Assembly (NCBI RefSeq): GCF_003576645.1
Contig: NC_044929.1
Location: forward strand, 19,782,033-19,846,032
Source: Ipomoea triloba
Taxonomy: Eukaryota > Streptophyta > Magnoliopsida > Solanales > Convolvulaceae
DNA: 64,000 nt
Reading direction: 5' to 3'
The notes under the pieces were generated by a model. It saw only the letters and a program-made list of their open reading frames with translations, was not told the origin of the DNA and did no database searches. Position numbers and translations under genes: made by a program. Positions 58,441 to 64,000 of the stretch are shown here, piece after piece (within the stretch, counting starts at the first letter, position 1; every line of letters begins with the position of its first letter).

Positions 58441-58640
58441 AAAGACCTTGTGGTCTAGTGGCACCCGGTCCGGTTTACACTCCCACATGGATGATGGTTG
58501 GATGATGGGAGTGGGTTCAAGCTTCAGTGGAGGCAACTAATGATGGTTGGATGATGGGAGTGGGTTCAAGCTTTAGTGGAGGCAACTATGACTCTTTGTG
58601 CTTCAGACTGGTACTCAAGAAAAATAACTATTAAAAAATC
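58441..58640 (+). mobile_element. tRNA-derived SINE inside the Helitron, with partial internal duplication
   Basis: A-box-like 'gtggtctagtggc' (58451) and B-box-like 'gggttcaagctt' (58511 and again 58562). The block 'gatggttggatgatgggagt' is duplicated, so there are two B-box copies. The end 'cagactggtactcaagaaaaa' leads into an A-rich tail. The family is not named with confidence. Confidence 0.55.
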
Positions 58641-59608
58641 AAGGCTAAAAAAATTTTATTGCATGAGGTAGAAAGAAATTGTAATTAAAAATTACCTTGA
58701 GTTTAAAAATGTCTTTGGGAAAATCAGAATCTTTGCATTGTGAATATTATAGATTTTTCCTTTCTTTCAAGAGTTTGTTGAATTGTTGGACAAATTCTTT
58801 GAAAATTTGTAAATGGATACAAATTCCCGTAGGGAATCACCAATAAATATTAATATTAATATTAATTAATAAATAAATATTATAAAGTTTTATCCTTTTT
58901 TATCATGAATATACTAAAAAATAGTAATAATTCATTATGTGATTATATTCTGTGATGTATATTGAAGTTTGATTGTCTAATATACAACATACAACATAAA
59001 GCAAAAATTCAGTATTCTAAAATAAACCATTTAACCAATATACTATGAGTATGAGTCTAAATTATAGTATAAGTCTAAACTATAGTATTAATCCAATATT
59101 AATAAATAAATAATATAAATTTTATATTCTATGAGTAACAAATTCATTTTGTGATTATATTTTGTGGATAACAAATCCATTATGTGATTAAATTTTGTGA
59201 TGGATATTGAAGTATGATTGTCTAACATCCAACATAAATTCAGTATTCTGAAATAAATCATTCGACCAATATAGTATGACTATGAGTCTAAATTATAGTA
59301 TGGGTTTAAACTATAGTATTAATACAATATCACAATAATTCAATGCTACAATCAACCGGAGCCTTATAGAGTTTTTCCTTGTCCTGAGGGATAGGTCGAA
59401 GGCAGAGACGTAATTTGACTCCATTACTAAGTAATAAAGAGAAAGATGAGAAATTGTAGAGAACAATAGAAAATATATAATGGTAGAATATCAGTCAATT
59501 AGTGATCATTTTATATATTCCGCCAATTAGTAATATCAGATTCATTTTCAGCCAATTATTCTTTTTTTTTTTATTTGCAGTCAATTAAAATAATATACTT
59601 CAAAATTA

Positions 59609-59768
59609 CAATCTTGCGAAGAACATCCAGTGCTTGGGGAAATGCAGCGGTTGATGTGTTAACAACTGTCAAACCCTGTGACTCAAATGAACAAAGGTAA
59701 TCCTGAATGATTTGTAAGTTGTTCCTTAGCTTATCTTTGTCCTGGACTGGATATTTGTCTCCATTTGC
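59609..59768 (-). pseudogene. Captured exon-like fragment in the Helitron, origin unknown
   Basis: On the minus strand an acceptor-like TTTGATTTAG is followed by an open stretch. It reads ANGDKYPVQDKDKLRNN, then LQIIQDYLCSFESQ, then GLTVVNTSTAAFPQALDVL, and reaches a possible donor near GATT|GTAATT. The amino-acid composition is that of a soluble helical protein and contrasts with the AT-rich noise around it. I do not recognise the family. It could be a host gene fragment taken up by the Helitron, or a remnant of a Helitron-encoded protein. Confidence 0.5.
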
Positions 59769-60662
59769 CTAAATCAAATTAAACACACAATATACAATAT
59801 TTGTACCAATAATCCAAACATACAATACACATACAAATATTACATAAGTCATGAGTCAAATAACAATTATTCACAAGTACTATAGAAATTATTTTTGAGG
59901 GATTTTAGAAAGATGGTGCACATAAACACTTACGAAAATGATTACTTTTGGGATAAAAATATTTTGGTGAACATGAATACTTACCCTAGAAATCAAAATT
60001 CACTGCGCACACTCGAAACACTCATAGTTGATAATCCTTGTTTGTTAGTTCTTTTCTTCCTTTTGGCGAGAAATGAGAAAAAACTATGGGGAAGGATGGA
60101 GAATTTTTTTTGCAACAATGGAAGAAGATGAGAGAATATATATTTGGATTAAGATGTTATGGAAATGATTGCATAATGATTACTAATGAAGAGGATATAA
60201 TAGGATTATGATGAAATTAGGGAAAGAAATGTGTAGTATTGTAAGATATTTATTTATATAATAACTATTTCCATATGAACGTATGTAACTGTCAATTTCA
60301 TAATATGATTTATAAATAATACTATATTTATATATACATATATAATACAATATGATTGACATTCATAATTTTTGTATCTCAGCCAGAATATGAATACATT
60401 TAGATAAATATTACGTACCAAAAATTGTAACAATCAAAAGCACATTCTTATCTCATTAATATTATTCTATCATAATAATTACCATAATTACTAATAACCT
60501 ATTATAACCAATTATAATTAATATTATTCTATCATTAATATTATTCTATAATAATAATAATTAATATTAATATTATTATAATAATTACCATATTACTAAA
60601 ATACCCCTACGTTTGGGCGGGAAAATTCTGGAGGAGGATAATGTTTTTATATATAGTATAGA

Positions 60663-63404
60663 TGTGTGTGTGTAAATGATCATACATGAACCTTAGTTAC
60701 TTTAATAATTTAAGATTTTATTTTTATTTTGTTCAATATGAGTTCTCGACTAATGGACTATAGGTAAGTAGGTAACTTAGCTTTGAGATTAAGAGTTGAA
60801 AAATGTGTTAACAAAGTAGTTTATTATAAGTTGTAGTTCATACACAAATATACACTAAGCTAACTCATGGCCCAAACTGGAGACTCATAACTCAACATGC
60901 AGATGGAATCATTTTAAGTGTTAAATTAAACTCAAAGTCAACCAACATATATATATACCTCATGTATTGTGTATAAATCTTTGAAGCAACTAATTTTGTC
61001 TCCTGGAGGATATATTCATAATTCATGGCAGCACATCATAAACTTAACAATTGAAGTTTCAGTATTAAAAAGAAAAAAAAATTTAAATGAAATTTTAGCA
61101 ACAACAAGAATAAAAATTTATGGAGGCCTCTGCAGTCTGCATCTACATACTTCAAATTTATCAAAAGTCAAAGCTCACTGCTCTATGCCTGTGTGTATTA
61201 GGCAATGGATAGAGCATACAAGAATATGGTCACTGCTCTATGCTCGTTAGTTTCACAGTGGTGGTGGATACGAAATGTATGTGAAACATATATATTAAAA
61301 TGAATTTTAAAAAACTCCAATCAGATCCATCTTCCCACTTAAATCTGACTTCAATTCATACCAATTAAAATCTTGGCACAAAGAACCTGCAAACTGATCC
61401 ATCATCACTAAATTAAACCTAACCAACAACATACAAAAATGTAAATCTAGAGTTGACCCACAATTGAGCTGATCTCCAACTTTCAACCCACCATAAAGCC
61501 TATTATTTAGTTTGATCTACTATTATATTCACTTGGAATTTTTTTTAAAGAGTAAAAAGATAATAAAAATGTCACAACTGAAAAAGACTGCAGTGCTGGT
61601 TATCTCCTTTGATCTCTAGCTAGCTTTAGAAAAAGGCCCCCCCTTTTATATCACTTATTTCTCCATCACTCGATCGGTTTCAACTCCCAGCAAAATAAAG
61701 AAAAAGATAAGAAGAAAAGACACTGATTGATATGATGATAGTGATTATAGTGAGCTCCTTCACTTGGCCTTCAATTCTATCACCAAGTCCTTTGATATGG
61801 AAAGTGCAGAGGTTAGCTTGGGGTCAAGTTATCAAGATTTGATGCCCAACCACACTTTTATTTAATTTATTCATCAAGAAAAATGATAAGTACTTATTAC
61901 TCTTTTAGAGTCATGTGAAATGCTTTGTTGAAGGAAGCTTGGAAGGGCCGAGTCCAGCTTCTTTCTTGTCATCTAACGTGACTGACTGCAACTAAGCAAG
62001 TATAAAGAAATAAAGTTTAGCATTGGCTATTTGTTATAGCTTTTTACCTAATGATAAGCACTTGATTTGACAATTGGTATCAGAGTCATCAAACGTGGCA
62101 GACTACTACACAAGTATAATGAAATAATTTATTTCGCTTTAGCTACTAGCTATAACTTTTAACACAGTAATAAACGCTTGATCCTGACACATTTTCTTCT
62201 GAATCAATTACAAGTCACAACATACCACATTTATATAATCGAAAATAGAATAAAAAGTGATAATACATATAGTATTAGTTATTTTTTAAAGAGCACATTT
62301 GGTAGGTCAAAATCTGTGTATAGTAGTCATTATTGCCTGAACCACTTTGCTGTATTTATCTCTGCTCCCCCACCTGATCAACTCCATCATTAACATAAAA
62401 ATTATTAGATTGACTTAAATTGTTAACTTGAAAAGATCAACTCCTCAATTATGGTGATAAATTCACAGTCAAATTAGCTAAAAATGGAGTGCCATGATCA
62501 AGAACCCACGTGTTTTGATTATTATCATGTAATATAATTGAGCATTTTCATTGATTAGTGTATCTCATTGGGTGTTGGACTCGAGCTTTAAGGTCCCCAC
62601 CGGGTACTACATTATTGCTGGGAATCAAATCCGTGACTTGACTTTGATACCACTTGTTAGGATAAGACGTTACCACTCACGCTAAAAGCCATAGCAGGTA
62701 GTGAAGGCACAATTTTATCTCCTTACTTATAGACCGCCATCACATTGTTCGAGACATGCTAGGTATTGGACTCGACCATTAGGAACTTTCCCAGCCTCGG
62801 CCCAACAATCTCCTAGCCACTGGATACATACTAGACATTTGGTCCCTTTACCGGCCTTGCCCAACATTAATTGTGTTATAGTTATTATTATCCACCTCCA
62901 ATTAGACCTAATACGACCATCCTTCAAGTATAAAGTCATTCTGATTCGCCTTAATTACATACTCATGTTAACAAATCATTTGGTCATTATATATTAACAT
63001 ACTATACAAGTTATTGAGTTCATCACAAATTGAATTAGCCTTAGTCACTGCATAATGCTAAAGTTATTCGGATTTGAATTCCTGATCCAAACTTTTAAAA
63101 CACGCAACTATATTATCACCAACCCATTGCCCCAACACGATTTGTTATTACTCTATCCTTGGCATCTAAGCTACTTCAAGGTTAAACACTACATTAATTA
63201 TCATATTTACATGTCTAGATTATATTGATTGTGACCACTAAATTCTCTCTTCATCTATAAATACTAATCATTTTATTGAAATTAAAGATGTTTCAATTCA
63301 TTAATATACATAGTATGTACTCGGCTCTTGGGTCTCCCAGGTGATTCGAATTCCTTCAATATTTATTTCAAGTATTTCAATTCTCATCTTTCTTTATAAG
63401 CTAT
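60663..63404. other. Intergenic stretch without a supported gene
   Basis: AT-rich throughout. The segment 61560-61990 is slightly GC-richer, with a TATA-like 'ttttatatcac' (61645) and 'gagctccttcacttggcctt' (61751), but no open frame or convincing hairpin. The segments 62550-62660 and 62745-62850 contain words seen in plant retroelements ('ggtccccaccgggtactac'), without clear ends. Nothing else is recognisable. Confidence 0.5.
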
Positions 63405-63412
63405 GATCTACC

Positions 63413-63444
<32 letters not shown>

Positions 63445-63690
63445 TTTTTTTTTTTTTTGTTTTTTTTTTTTTTTNNNNNNNNNNNNNNNNNNNNNNNNNN
63501 NNNNNNNNNNNNNNNNNNNNNNNNNNNNNNNNNNNNNNNNNNNNNNNNNNNNNNNNNNNNNNNNNNNNNNNNNNNNNNNNNNNNNNNNNNNNNNNNNNNN
63601 NNNNNNNNNNNNNNNNNNNNNNNNNNNNNNNNNNNNNNNNNNNNNNNNNNNNNNNNNNNNNNNNNTTTCACCCCCCCCCCCCCCCCCCCC
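63405..63690. other. Assembly gap (N at 63475-63665) with homopolymer edges
   Basis: A run of 191 N is bordered by about 29 C then about 35 mostly T on the left, and by TTTCA plus about 22 C on the right. Such edges are typical of failed reads at a long homopolymer. The ORFs drawn across it are meaningless. Confidence 0.97.
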
Positions 63691-64000
63691 CTTGATCGTT
63701 TGGTTGTTTATGTTAAGATTAGGCATTTTTTTAGTGCTAAAGATTAGGCATTTAAAACATTAGCAAACTGTGTTTATGAGTTCTCTTTTTCTTATTAATC
63801 TGTTGATTTGAGAAAAAACCTCAGCATACAAGTAACGCGCAGCTATTTAAAATAACTTAAATTAAATTTAATAGACATAATGGTAATCATATATAAACGA
63901 AACTCATTAGTAGAGTGTATCGTTTGAATCCTACTAAGAATTTTTTTTAAAGGTATGATTTGTCCTTGTGGACACTAGCATTTAGGGACATATAAGTCAA
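63691..64000. other. AT-rich stretch to the end of the window
   Basis: No gene or element is recognised. 'gtatcgtttgaatcctacta' near 63918 resembles the B-box region of the Au-like SINEs seen elsewhere, but the rest of such an element is not evident before the window ends. Confidence 0.5.

Larger units (their letters stand above)
57950..60662 (-). mobile_element. Nonautonomous Helitron, 2.7 kb
   Basis: On the minus strand it starts TCTATACTATATATAAAA (from 60662) and ends with a hairpin CCGTGCATCGCACGG, a short spacer and the terminal CTAG (57953-57950). The outside bases are A before TC and T after CTAG, as expected for insertion between A and T without a target duplication. These are the defining Helitron ends (5' TC, 3' hairpin then CTRR). 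There is no Rep/helicase gene. The interior is AT-rich and holds a SINE (58441-58640) and an exon-like fragment (59609-59768). A direct duplication of about 180 bp ('caaattcattttgtgattat' type) covers 58920-59330. Confidence 0.85.

Noticed and set aside
61560..61990. Possible microRNA gene ('gagctccttcacttggcctt' resembles a miR159/319 arm; 'gctcactgctctatgcc' at 61173 resembles a miR156 star)
   Set aside because: No partner arm with the mature sequence was found within a few hundred bases in either case, and no stable hairpin could be drawn by eye.
63394..63747. ORFs across the N gap
   Set aside because: They consist of homopolymer translation and unknown residues.

Overview
This is nuclear DNA from a flowering plant, most likely a eudicot. 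The evidence is intron-rich plant genes (a kinesin-5 and an NFRKB-like INO80 subunit), a nuclear tRNA-Arg(UCU), plastid DNA inserted into the nucleus, and a typical plant transposon load (Copia, MULE, Helitron, hAT and SINE). An asterid is a weak guess from the style of the repeats; the species cannot be named from the sequence alone. Single N characters at 202, 39947, 41692 and 48432 all sit at the edges of duplicated sequence, so they look like contig joins. Copy numbers next to them should not be trusted.

Layout. 1-7040: minus-strand Ty1/Copia element (Sirevirus-like) with its 5' LTR, primer-binding site, a long gag and most of pol; the far end lies outside the window. 7041-10970: worn LTR-element fragments. 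11041-16090: intact plus-strand NFRKB-like gene. 16488-22970: intact 22-exon kinesin-5 gene on the minus strand, convergent with the previous gene; a cluster of three AACGG cores lies upstream at 23102-23140 and fits G2/M expression. 23684-25877: nuclear plastid DNA carrying rpl16 twice, rpl14 and the first codons of rps8. 27030-27684: nested tandem repeats, then a tRNA-Arg gene. 27700-43000: AT-rich intergenic DNA with SINE-like pieces, foldback elements, a 609-bp MULE-type MITE with a 9-bp target duplication, and an apparently exact 1,745-bp tandem duplication bounded by Ns.

43005-55215 is the most notable object: a 12.2-kb Mutator-like element with matching terminal inverted repeats. It carries a FAR1/MULE transposase gene on the plus strand and a Ulp1 (C48) peptidase-like gene on the minus strand. 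Both are damaged. In the transposase a 13-bp duplication breaks the DNA-binding domain. The Ulp1-like gene has an in-frame stop, has Gly where the catalytic Cys is expected, and is split by a tandem array of about 1.6 kb per unit. 55983-56525 is a GC-rich hAT-type MITE. 56721-57801 is an intact two-exon secreted GH18 chitinase-like gene. 57950-60662 is a 2.7-kb Helitron on the minus strand that carries an exon-like fragment of unknown origin. The rest is AT-rich intergenic DNA with an assembly gap at 63475-63665.

The three host protein genes show no common pathway. Their proximity looks incidental, and the rest of the window records successive insertions around them.
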